38,439 bases of DNA from Verrucomicrobiota bacterium. GTDB lineage: Bacteria; Verrucomicrobiota; Verrucomicrobiia; Limisphaerales; UBA9464. Below are positions 33,401 through 38,439 of the stretch, one piece after another. The notes under the pieces were generated by a model. That model did no database searches and was not told the origin of the DNA. It was given only the letters and a program-made list of their open reading frames with translations. Both the position numbers and the translations under genes were made by a program. The DNA is taken from positions 1 to 38,439 of the forward strand of contig JANYDN010000023.1 of the NCBI GenBank assembly GCA_025363585.1. The letters run 5' to 3'. The first letter of the stretch is position 1. Every line of letters starts with the position of its first letter.

Positions 33401-34549
33401 CACCCATTGACCTAGGTTCAAAACACCGGGCACTTCCACACTGGCCACACCATCCGCATCATCCCGCTCCAGAAACAGAGTTGAGGCGGTACCGCGATTC
33501 TGGACATTGAAGTTGCGGCTGCCGACGAATAGATCAAAGAAGCGAGAATAGCTGCCGAAGCTTTCCCACTTGACCCAGCCTTCGACGGTCACTTCATCCA
33601 GATTGGTAAGCGCGCCCGAAGGCAGTTCGACGAAACTGTTCGTGCCATCGAGTTCAAGGACTTTTGAAACTCTCGCCGGCGCGAGCGAAGCGGCCGGATC
33701 GCCCGCGATGGTCTTGGCGCTGCCGATCAGCTTGCCGTGATGCCCGCCCGGTCCGGAATCTTTCACAACGCCATCCGTGACGTCGTCGAAATTCCACAGC
33801 GCGGCCAGGCCCTCCTCGCGCCCCGTCAACCGCTGGAGCATCGTCTGGCGGATTTGCTCGACGGAGCGGGCGACCCGCCAGACGCGGACTTCATCCAGGG
33901 CGCCTTTGAAGTTCGTGGGCGGCTCATTCGTGGTCACGCGTTGGCCGAGGTAATTGAGGGCGCCATTCTTGAACGCCGAAAAGCTGCCGGTATAAGCGTT
34001 GGTGCCGACGAGCGCGCCATCGAGGTAAAGTTTCATCCCGTCTTTGCCGGAGACGCCCGCCACGTGAACCCATTGCTGCGGGCGCAAAAAACCATCAGCG
34101 TTGACGTCACGTAGGTCCGCCAGGGTCCCCGTCGGACCGGCCACCACGAAGGCCAGTCTTGTCGAGCCATACCCCGAATAAAGCGACATGTCCCGCATGG
34201 CATCGCCGTAATTGAACAGGCGCTTGCCGGTCCCGCTGAAATCATCCCATCGCACCCAGGCTTCCACCGTGGCCTCGTCGAGATCGTTGAAGATATGTGG
34301 CGGCAGTTCCACGTACCCGCCCGTGCCATCGAGTTCGAGGACGCGGTGAGTTGTTGGTTCGTTGTTCGTCGTTCGGGGCGGGTTGTTGGCGGCGGGCTGG
34401 GCGTGGAGCGGAACGACCGAAAGCAAAAGCAGCAGCACGACGAACAAAAATGCGCCGCGATGTATTTGCTGAGTTGCTTGCAAGCGTGGATTCAACCAGA
34501 ACGCGGGCGGCGAGGAAATCGGCAAATGCTCAACTTCGATGGAGCGCAT
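27464..34549 (-). CDS. Giant hybrid sensor kinase: LamG x3, propeller, HisKA-HATPase-REC
   Basis: The protein is 2361 aa. A signal peptide (FLFVVLLLLLSVVPLHAQ) leads to three LamG domains (about 76-266, 296-486, 660-850; VEAWVRWDDF, WVHVAGV, LGRSxxxNFRGEMDEVRLW), separated by carboxypeptidase-regulatory-like beta domains. A two-component-regulator propeller follows (about 1060-1660), with repeats such as DGAVWFGDGPGALTRYDG. A Y_Y_Y domain (about 1665-1765) and a transmembrane helix (about 1775-1797) come next. Cytoplasmic parts: coiled coil, HisKA (MSHEIRTPMN, about 1875), HATPase, a receiver (MDMRMPEIDG, about 2178) and a helical tail without an Hpt histidine. It probably senses an extracellular polysaccharide or peptide. 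Confidence 0.94.
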   Translation of the reverse strand: MRSIEVEHLPISSPPAFWLNPRLQATQQIHRGAFLFVVLLLLLSVVPLHAQPAANNPPRTTNNEPTTHRVLELDGTGGYVELPPHIFNDLDEATVEAWVRWDDFSGTGKRLFNYGDAMRDMSLYSGYGSTRLAFVVAGPTGTLADLRDVNADGFLRPQQWVHVAGVSGKDGMKLYLDGALVGTNAYTGSFSAFKNGALNYLGQRVTTNEPPTNFKGALDEVRVWRVARSVEQIRQTMLQRLTGREEGLAALWNFDDVTDGVVKDSGPGGHHGKLIGSAKTIAGDPAASLAPARVSKVLELDGTNSFVELPSGALTNLDEVTVEGWVKWESFGSYSRFFDLFVGSRNFNVQNRGTASTLFLERDDADGVASVEVPGVLNLGQWVHVAAVLAPDRLELFLNGLPIAISTNAANASSTAGVEKRNYLGRSSWKNSRNADFRGQMGEIRVWKGARTTGQIRENMFKNLTGGEEGLAGLWNFEDGTANDSTTNAHHGKLMGQAKVVEAPLPSATAMIPWSRLLVQVADAAGAPLQNVDIRAEAHGVEVGRATSDRQGLTPLTIWTNVPAVDLVVSGSNDLGGWQIAVPTTPYTERRIEWKLGRANHLAGRATTLDGKTPQANLVVELVKPDEASENQPVSRPSATLSPSAAERDGVRGESKTNRALQLDGTNSFVELPSNLLVDAREVTFEAWLKWDEFGYHPTAFDLGSRSRSLLLAIGDGNGEAFGIQSEGSAIYPSFVGRSGALELHQWEHVAGVVSTNGLRLYLNGSLVNTNDFTERFFTNGPVQKAFLGRSPVGLANFRGEMDEVRLWSTVRTPEQIRENMVRRLTGSEEGLVGLWNFDDPANPGRDASPGTHHGKLIGQATVTNAALPLIVFGNITDAAGKPLANATVETHHSGQPDRSVTANAAGEYAFTISSTAPCDLFVTTGELSAYRLGFQPTPEAQQRLDWVLADPEKTPVTLGGGRRGEEDTLSSANGPDRFLGSAATNFPAGRVIETVLTDEQGNFKFPNVKPGAYQVRAQIPGGRAWLDAGRILYANPEATDAGRARLATLDFRLAPFIRGHWKRFGVPDGLPSAQVFRVMFARDGAAWFCTDNSVSRFDGYEFSNLTRTEGLPAPGADGVAQTRDGNVWFACDYGGLARYVPASSAGPARADAVSKPSLKRFDLELRSTPDGALWARRYDGDVVRYEGNQETVFTNAYPKVTYFFGAHLAAAPDGRVWLTGAGSGLVRFDRTNMTRLTPKDGLLSMDTGGLSVAPDGAVWFGDGPGALTRYDGTNFTHFTTRDGVPSGDIYAVHATPRGSVWLTTPDGPPCRYDGRSFVRFTEQGRVKASGFQEIETGPDGATWFATRTGVYRYEEDALALFSVADGLPREGARLGPEMPKLLSARDGKLYLASRTNGLVRFDGKRFESFDDKNSPSGGNVYDLLQAADGLLWLTTSNAIVRFDGSRFLPSPPNLHLPFNGEGASLAQARDGAIWVSTTGGGAGRYVGTELTHWFSKTNGLSAQDTFTIHGDAHGDVWLGGPLHASRYDGRSWTHFTTENGLPNTHVHTIADGPDGWPWFTSTAGWGLSRFDGRVISPVGGSKLIPSSPHDIFRDAEGGMWVGGGDGVVRFDGITWSGLDEEDGLPPRGVGHIAQDGTGAMWFLGMHELVRYRPVRASLPAPTVSVQLDQLYLDAGRLPTVLAGRLMTFKCAAVEFRTRPARRLYRYAIVSGHQTDAPAKTNALWVAADSSPQFAWRTNKAGAYTFFAQMIDRDLNYSAPAAVHFEIVPPFYANAFIVVPSGGALLGLVGWAFVARSLAGRRKREAEELRERLLEEERKSRATAEKAREAAESARTEIEARNAELAAAKESAVTAREVAESANAAKSEFLANMSHEIRTPMNAILGFSELLRTQMAASKDRNYLDAITSSGRTLLTLINDILDLSKIEAGKLELQYEPVCLPRLVDEIQKLFSIKAGEKGIQLLTEIDPQLPRGLMLDEVRLRQVLFNVVGNALKFTEQGHVKLRAWAEPMAIGAPSSAADEPDETRVNLILEISDTGIGIPKEEQERIFGAFSQVAGQSTRKFGGTGLGLTITKRLTEMMRGSVEVESQPGQGSVFRFRFPNVAITELGESDAIAADGTGDFDQFAPARILVADDVALNRALLTGYFEGTAHRVTTVTNGREALEEAARSRPDVILMDMRMPEIDGHEATKRLKADAALKHIPVIAVTASSFREEEAKARRICDGFIRKPFNRAELIAELKRFLKPARTSDACPSVSVGEAATAGAAAPVPAEILARRPELIGRLRADEANVWPRLVQTIAIGEIEAFAGRLKAVGDDGQWPELSAYAGALEQQAQEFDLDRLPDTLREFPRMLERLIVA

Positions 34550-34646
34550 CAGCGGAATTTAACGGTGAAGCGACGCATGCAGACAAGCTGCGAACGCAGT
34601 CTCCGCTCTCGGGCGATGCCGTGGCTTCGACAAAGGACATGGAATC
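34550..34646. promoter_or_regulatory. 97-bp divergent promoter region
   Basis: This gap separates the giant sensor gene (minus) from the small secreted peptide gene (plus), so both promoters, or a shared control site, must lie in or near it. No convincing -35/-10 pair or inverted repeat was identified. Confidence 0.4.
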
Positions 34647-34895
34647 ATGAAACCAAAACGTCTCTTTCTGGCGATGGCCTTTGTGCTCGCCGCCGCCGGA
34701 TTGTGGTTCGCCCGATCGGGTTCGCGCGCGCATGCGCCGCAGGAATCGGGTGATGGAATCGCCGCGGAGGGACCGCAAGGCCTCGCCAAACCCGGCCAAG
34801 CGCTCCGACCTCCGGATCCTGCCCGTCGGTTTTCTGACTTCACCCCGGAACAACGGGTCAAGTTCGCGAGGAAAGGACACGGCCCCGGAGGTTGA
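34647..34895 (+). CDS. Small secreted peptide ending in GHGPGG
   Basis: This 82-aa protein begins with a signal peptide or N-terminal anchor (MKPKRLFLAMAFVLAAAGLW). A Gly/Pro-rich linker follows, then a compact C-terminal motif, RRFSDFTPEQRVKFARKGHG followed by PGG at the very end. There is no known domain. AGGA lies about nine bases before the ATG. The gene is divergent from the giant sensor kinase. A short exported chain with a defined C-terminal motif next to a large extracytoplasmic sensor could be a ligand, chaperone or regulator of it; this is inference. Confidence 0.65.
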   Translation: MKPKRLFLAMAFVLAAAGLWFARSGSRAHAPQESGDGIAAEGPQGLAKPGQALRPPDPARRFSDFTPEQRVKFARKGHGPGG

Positions 34896-35002
34896 GATCT
34901 CGAAGCCCGACAGATCCAAAACCGATCAGTCCGTATTAACATACATATGAACAGAGACATTTTCGATACAGGTCCCCGCGCCGAAGCCCGCGATCGATTC
35001 GC

Positions 35003-35362
35003 GTGCGAGCGCGCTATGTCGGGAAATCCACCGGCACGAACAGCAACGGCGCGGCGATCTTTCGTTGCCCGGTCGATATCAAGGCCCGGTTCGCCAAGGA
35101 GGGCTCAAGTTATGAATGGAATGCCGAGCTCAACGGGCGTCGCATGGACGAAACCCGGACGGACAGCGCGTTCCTGCTGTTGAAGCCCGGCGACCCTTCG
35201 GGAGGCATCACCAACTTCGTCGTCACGATCCCGCCGGCGACGACCCCGCTCCTCCTCGACTACGACAATTCACACCCCCGCCCGCCCAAGTCCGGAAAGA
35301 ACGTCGTGTTCATGGACGGCCACGTTTCGCCGCTGGGCACCACGAGCGACGGTGCGAACTAA
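35003..35362 (+). pseudogene. Orphan C-terminal part of an H-X9-DG prepilin-like protein
   Basis: The frame (119 aa from a GTG) reads RYVGKSTGTN, AIFRCPVDIKAR, SSYEWNAELNGR and ends SGKNVVFMDGHVSPL. This is the pattern of the C-terminal half of verrucomicrobial H-X9-DG proteins, like 9246-10172, where a CP-D motif precedes a SYEWN motif and a final DGHV. The N-terminal methylation segment FTLVELL is absent, so the gene has lost its 5' half. In this fragment the last His-to-DG spacing is 13, not nine. Confidence 0.6.
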
Positions 35363-35770
35363 GACACCCTGAAGCTTCCGGGCCGGCCAAAGCAGGCACG
35401 GTCGGGGCTGCTTCCGATCGGGGCCGGATGGAACCATTTCGATTTCCCCATCCGTGGGCCCGCCCGCCACGCATCATGCGCACTTGACCGATACTTGACC
35501 GATACTTGACCAATCATTGACCCACCGGCAGGCCCGACGTCCAAACTACGGACGACGGACCGGGCGCAGGACACTGCCCCTTGGATCGCCGTGAATGAGG
35601 CCCAGAAATGTTTTTGGTTCCATTGGCTGAACCGGGGCAGTGACCGGATGCGCCCCGGCTGACCGAGCCCCTTCGCCCTGCCGTGACGGAATTGCGTTTT
35701 TGGCTCAACTTTCTGTGTCCAAAATCGCGGGGCCTGTGGAAGTAGTGGCGAACCACCGGGATCGCATCGA
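35363..35770. other. Upstream region of the ECF operon
   Basis: 408 bp with no gene. It holds the 11-bp tandem repeat at 35482-35520 and presumably the promoter of the sigma-factor operon. Short GC-rich inverted segments around 35635-35665 (GGGGCAGTGACC, CGCCCCGGCTGACC) may form hairpins. Confidence 0.4.
35482..35520 (+). repeat. Three-and-a-half copies of an 11-bp direct repeat
   Basis: TTGACCGATAC, TTGACCGATAC, TTGACCAATCA, TTGACC. The 11-bp period places the TTGACC units on one face of the helix. The run lies about 250-290 bp upstream of the sigma-factor start. It could be an activator-binding array or a set of overlapping -35-like elements. Confidence 0.6.
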
Positions 35771-36322
35771 ATGGACGCACACCCACGAGACGACGGACGG
35801 GCGGCGGCGCAGCAGCGCTTCCTCTCGCTGTTCCTGCGCAGCGAGCGCGAGGTGTTCCGCTATGTCGCGGCCCTCGTGCCCAACGTCGCCGACGCCGAGG
35901 ACATCGTGCAGCAGACCGCGCTGTCTCTCTGGGAAAAGTTCGACGATTACGACCCCGCCCTGCCCTTCACGCCGTGGGCCTGCCGTTTCGCGCTCAACAA
36001 GGCGCGGCAATGGATCGACCGTCGCCACCGCTGGAAAGCGCTCCTCGATGCCGGCCTCGCCGAGGAACTCGCCCTGCGCCACGAGCAACTCCAGCCGGAA
36101 CTCGAGGCCCGCTTCCGACGTCTCGAGGGTTGCCTCGCGCGATTGCCCGACGACCAACGCGCGTTGGTCGAGGGTTACTACTATCGGCGTGAGGAGATCC
36201 CGCGGCTCGCCGAACAGTCCGGCCGCAGCGTCACCGCGACCTACAAGTCCCTTCAGCGAATCCGCCACGCGCTCCAGGAATGCATCGAGCGAGCGCCGTC
36301 AACAGGAGGCGCTTCGGCATGA
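35771..36322 (+). CDS. ECF sigma factor (PVC-type, FecR-linked)
   Basis: This 183-aa protein has region 2 containing VFRYVAALVPNVADAEDIVQ and FTPWACRFALNKARQW. Region 4 contains RLPDDQRALVEGYYYRREEI and the recognition helix RLAEQSGRSVTATYKSLQRI. It belongs to the ECF group widespread in Planctomycetes and Verrucomicrobia, always beside a FecR/LamG membrane protein. The stop overlaps the start of that protein here (ATGA). It probably transcribes its own operon and associated surface-protein genes when released by the neighbour. Confidence 0.92.
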   Translation: MDAHPRDDGRAAAQQRFLSLFLRSEREVFRYVAALVPNVADAEDIVQQTALSLWEKFDDYDPALPFTPWACRFALNKARQWIDRRHRWKALLDAGLAEELALRHEQLQPELEARFRRLEGCLARLPDDQRALVEGYYYRREEIPRLAEQSGRSVTATYKSLQRIRHALQECIERAPSTGGASA

Positions 36323-37977
36323 CGTTGGAATTTCCATCGCGGGAATTCGACGACGCCGTCGCCGCCCTCTGCCATGGCGTCGCGTCGGACGAGCAGATGG
36401 CCGCGCTCCACGGGTTGTTGCGGACCGATCCCGCCGCGCGCGACGAATACTTGCTGCGGGTCGCGCTGCACGCACGTCTCGCGTCGGATCCCGATTTGTT
36501 CGCGGCGAGCGGCGAGGACACAGGTGTCGGCGACACGTTGGTGGCGGGCGTCCCGCGAATCACCGCGCCGCGCGACCTGCGCCGGCCGCGCGCGCTGGCC
36601 CTCGCGGCGGGCGTCGTGCTGTTGCTGGGGCTGGCGTGGTGGTTCCGGCCGGGCGCCGCGGGACGGCGCGGCGAGACCAGTCGCGCGGTCGCGATGTTGA
36701 ACCGCGTGGTGAACGCGCGCTGGGCCGACGGCGAGCATCTCCCGCGTCTGGGTGCCGCGCTCGAACCGGGCCCGCTGCGACTCGACGCCGGGTTGGCGCA
36801 GATCGTCTTCTACAACGGCGCGCGCGTGGCAATCGAAGGTCCCGCCGAACTTCGCCTCGTCTCGTCGTCCGAGGCCGTTTGCGTGCACGGGAGATTGACC
36901 GCGGAAGTCCCGCCGCAGGCGCGCGGCTTCCGCGTCGGATCGCCGCGGCTCGACGTCACCGAGCACGGGACTTCGTTCGGACTGAAGGTGGACGGCGAAC
37001 GCTCGGAACTGCACGCGTTCGAGGGACGCGCCGCGTTTCGCACCAACTCGAACACCGCGTCGCAGGCCCTCGCAGAAGGCTCCTGCGCGGTGGTGGAAGG
37101 CACGGGCGCGCCACGTTTGGCAGCGGCGGATCGGTCCGCCTTCGCGGACCTCTTCGATCTCCAGGCGAAGTCGGTCGCGGCCGAGGCGCGTCGCTACGAC
37201 GCCTGGCGCGAGGCCATCCGGCTGCGCCAGCGCGACGCCTCGCTGTGGGTCCATCTCGACTTCGAGCACGGCGGCGCGCCCGCGTGGCGCCTGCCCAATT
37301 CCGGCGCTCGGCGCGACGCGGCGGCCGACGCGACGATCGTCGGTTGCGAGTGGCGCGAGGGTCGCTGGGCGACCAAGCCGGCGTTGGAATTCCGCGGCGT
37401 GAGCGACCGCGTGCGGCTCGACGTCCCGGGCACTTTTGAATCGGCGACCCTCGCGGCGTGGGTGCGCGTGCAGGGACTCGATCGCCAGATCAACTCGCTG
37501 TTCATGAGCGACGGCTTCGCGCCGGGCACGCTGCACTGGGTGATCCGCGGCGACGGCGTGCTCGGATTGACGGTGATCGGCAACGGTGGCGCGCACCAAA
37601 TCCTGGCGAGCCCGCCGGTCATGACGCTCGATCAGTTCGGCATCTGGACGCATCTGGCGGTGGTGTTGGACGGGCCGGCGCGACAAGTCGTGCACTTTGT
37701 GAACGGTCGGCCCGTGAGCCGCCACGCGCTGCGGATGGCGTCGCCGTTCCGGATCGGACCCGCGGAACTGGGGAACTGGAACGCAAACGGGAACACGGAC
37801 AACGACCCGTTCCTGATCCGCAACTTCAGCGGCGCGATGGACGAGTTCTGCCTGTTCGCGCGGCCGCTTTCCGCCGCCGAGATCGGCGCGTTGTTCGCCG
37901 AGGGCCGGCCGCAGTCCGACACGCTGGCATCGCGCGAACCCAATTCGTTTTCAGAACCCACCCGAAGGAATCCATGA
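36319..37977 (+). CDS. Membrane anti-sigma-like FecR/LamG protein
   Basis: The protein is 552 aa. A cytoplasmic anti-sigma-like helical N-terminus (about 1-80, FDDAVAALCHGVASDEQMAA) precedes one transmembrane helix (about 90-112, ALALAAGVVLLLGLAWWF). A FecR-type beta domain follows (about 145-260; RVAIEGPAELRLV, RLDVTEHGTSFGLKV). A C-terminal LamG jelly roll (about 315-530; WVHLDFEH, FSGAMDEFCLFARPL) completes it. It should hold the sigma factor at the membrane and release it on an outside signal bound by LamG or FecR. The ATG lies inside the sigma stop, and its own stop overlaps the esterase start. Upstream in-frame codons overlap the sigma gene and are not used. Confidence 0.9.
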   Translation: MTLEFPSREFDDAVAALCHGVASDEQMAALHGLLRTDPAARDEYLLRVALHARLASDPDLFAASGEDTGVGDTLVAGVPRITAPRDLRRPRALALAAGVVLLLGLAWWFRPGAAGRRGETSRAVAMLNRVVNARWADGEHLPRLGAALEPGPLRLDAGLAQIVFYNGARVAIEGPAELRLVSSSEAVCVHGRLTAEVPPQARGFRVGSPRLDVTEHGTSFGLKVDGERSELHAFEGRAAFRTNSNTASQALAEGSCAVVEGTGAPRLAAADRSAFADLFDLQAKSVAAEARRYDAWREAIRLRQRDASLWVHLDFEHGGAPAWRLPNSGARRDAAADATIVGCEWREGRWATKPALEFRGVSDRVRLDVPGTFESATLAAWVRVQGLDRQINSLFMSDGFAPGTLHWVIRGDGVLGLTVIGNGGAHQILASPPVMTLDQFGIWTHLAVVLDGPARQVVHFVNGRPVSRHALRMASPFRIGPAELGNWNANGNTDNDPFLIRNFSGAMDEFCLFARPLSAAEIGALFAEGRPQSDTLASREPNSFSEPTRRNP

Positions 37978-38439
37978 AACACACACTCCCACTTCTCGCG
38001 CTCGGCACCTTGCTCGCCATCGGGCGCGGCGTCGCGCAGACCAACGCGCCGGCCGACGACTGGAAACCCGCGCCGTCCAACCAACCCGGCAAGGAATATC
38101 CCAAGGTGAACTCGGAGCACCGCATCAAGTTCCGGATCGTGGCGACCAATGCCCAGAGTGTCGGCGTGAGTTTCCGGGACGGCAGCGCCTTCACGAAGGG
38201 CGACGACGGGGCGTGGTACGGATACACGCGCCCGCTCGACGAGGGGTTCCACTATTACACGCTCAAGATCGACGGGGCCGAGGTGCCGGATCCCAACAGC
38301 CTGATGTTCTTCGGCGCCCAGCGCTGGGGCAGCGCCGTCGAGATTCCCGCGGCGGACCAGGATTCCTATGCCATCCGCAACGTGCCGCAGGGGCAAATGC
38401 GGGAAACGTTCTTCCAGTCGAAGAGCACCGACTCCATGC
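37974..38439 (+). CDS. Secreted esterase (Fes/IroE-like), N-terminal part
   Basis: The start ATG overlaps the FecR/LamG stop (ATGA); the gene runs off the window after 155 codons. A signal peptide (LLALGTLLAIGRGVAQ) is followed by an immunoglobulin-like E-set/CBM48-type domain (YPKVNSEHRIKFRI, GAWYGYTRPLDEGFHYYTLK, VPDPNSLMFFG). The lead into an alpha/beta hydrolase (VPQGQMRETFFQSKST) is visible. This layout is that of feruloyl/acetyl xylan esterases and enterochelin-esterase-like enzymes; the Ser-His-Asp site lies beyond the window. With an ECF/FecR pair upstream, substrate-induced polysaccharide or ester breakdown is likely. Confidence 0.85.
   Translation, partial: MKHTLPLLALGTLLAIGRGVAQTNAPADDWKPAPSNQPGKEYPKVNSEHRIKFRIVATNAQSVGVSFRDGSAFTKGDDGAWYGYTRPLDEGFHYYTLKIDGAEVPDPNSLMFFGAQRWGSAVEIPAADQDSYAIRNVPQGQMRETFFQSKSTDSM

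Noticed and set aside
35482-35520. CRISPR-like or replication-iteron array
   Set aside because: The units are only 11 bp with no spacers, and no cas, rep or dnaA gene is near. Regulatory repeats are a better reading.
35640-37439. 599-aa open frame on the plus strand
   Set aside because: It runs out of frame through the ECF sigma and FecR/LamG genes, is extremely Arg-rich, and has no domain.
36253-37725. 490-aa open frame on the minus strand
   Set aside because: It is antisense to the FecR/LamG gene, whose domains are unmistakable.

Overview
The window looks like the chromosome of a GC-rich (roughly 65%) member of the Verrucomicrobiota/PVC group, probably from an uncultured or environmental lineage. 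The evidence is the gene repertoire: a prepilin-like secreted protein with an H-X9-DG C-terminus, several LamG proteins, a TIGR02999-type ECF sigma factor beside a Ser/Thr kinase with TPR repeats, a FecR/LamG anti-sigma-like protein fused to an ECF operon, and a giant propeller-type hybrid sensor kinase. No tRNA, rRNA or CRISPR array was seen.

Layout. 1-3.9 kb: an unrecognised 548-aa protein and an HNH endonuclease. 3.9-10.7 kb: a repeat-rich accessory zone. It holds two diverged copies of a tag/cassette/zeta-toxin/small-ORF/DUF433 segment, an FHA-GAF-PP2C phosphatase, and a prepilin-like protein. 10.7-18.6 kb: a secreted LVIVD beta-propeller protein, a receptor-like Ser/Thr kinase and an ECF sigma factor. 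18.7-20.7 kb: a PIN toxin-antitoxin pair and a secreted LamG protein. 21.1-25.1 kb: a frameshifted gene and the wreck of a CheB/CheR-type hybrid histidine kinase. 25.1-26.2 kb: a second toxin-antitoxin pair and a truncated membrane protein. 26.3-34.5 kb, minus strand: a two-gene signalling operon (2361-aa hybrid sensor, then a REC-histidine kinase), with a small secreted peptide gene divergent from it. 35.0-38.4 kb: an orphan H-X9-DG fragment, then a tightly coupled ECF sigma - FecR/LamG - secreted esterase operon that runs off the end.

Two dispersed repeat families dominate the accessory DNA. One is a short tag with core GGGGTCAGATCTATACTTTT, in about nine full, partial or degenerate copies; it ends truncated genes and supplies their stop codons. 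The other is a palindromic element of about 150-220 bp whose arms read CTCACGCCAAGG and CCTTGGCGTGAG, with a CACCGTTCGGTG hairpin at the centre. In three places the palindrome's outer arm starts exactly on the TGA stop of the gene before it.

The strongest leads are: (i) the two segmental copies that decayed in complementary ways; (ii) a short unknown protein present three times with largely synonymous differences; (iii) the stop-codon-anchored palindromes; (iv) a secreted 82-aa peptide ending in GHGPGG, divergent from the giant sensor kinase. The functions of (ii)-(iv) are inference.
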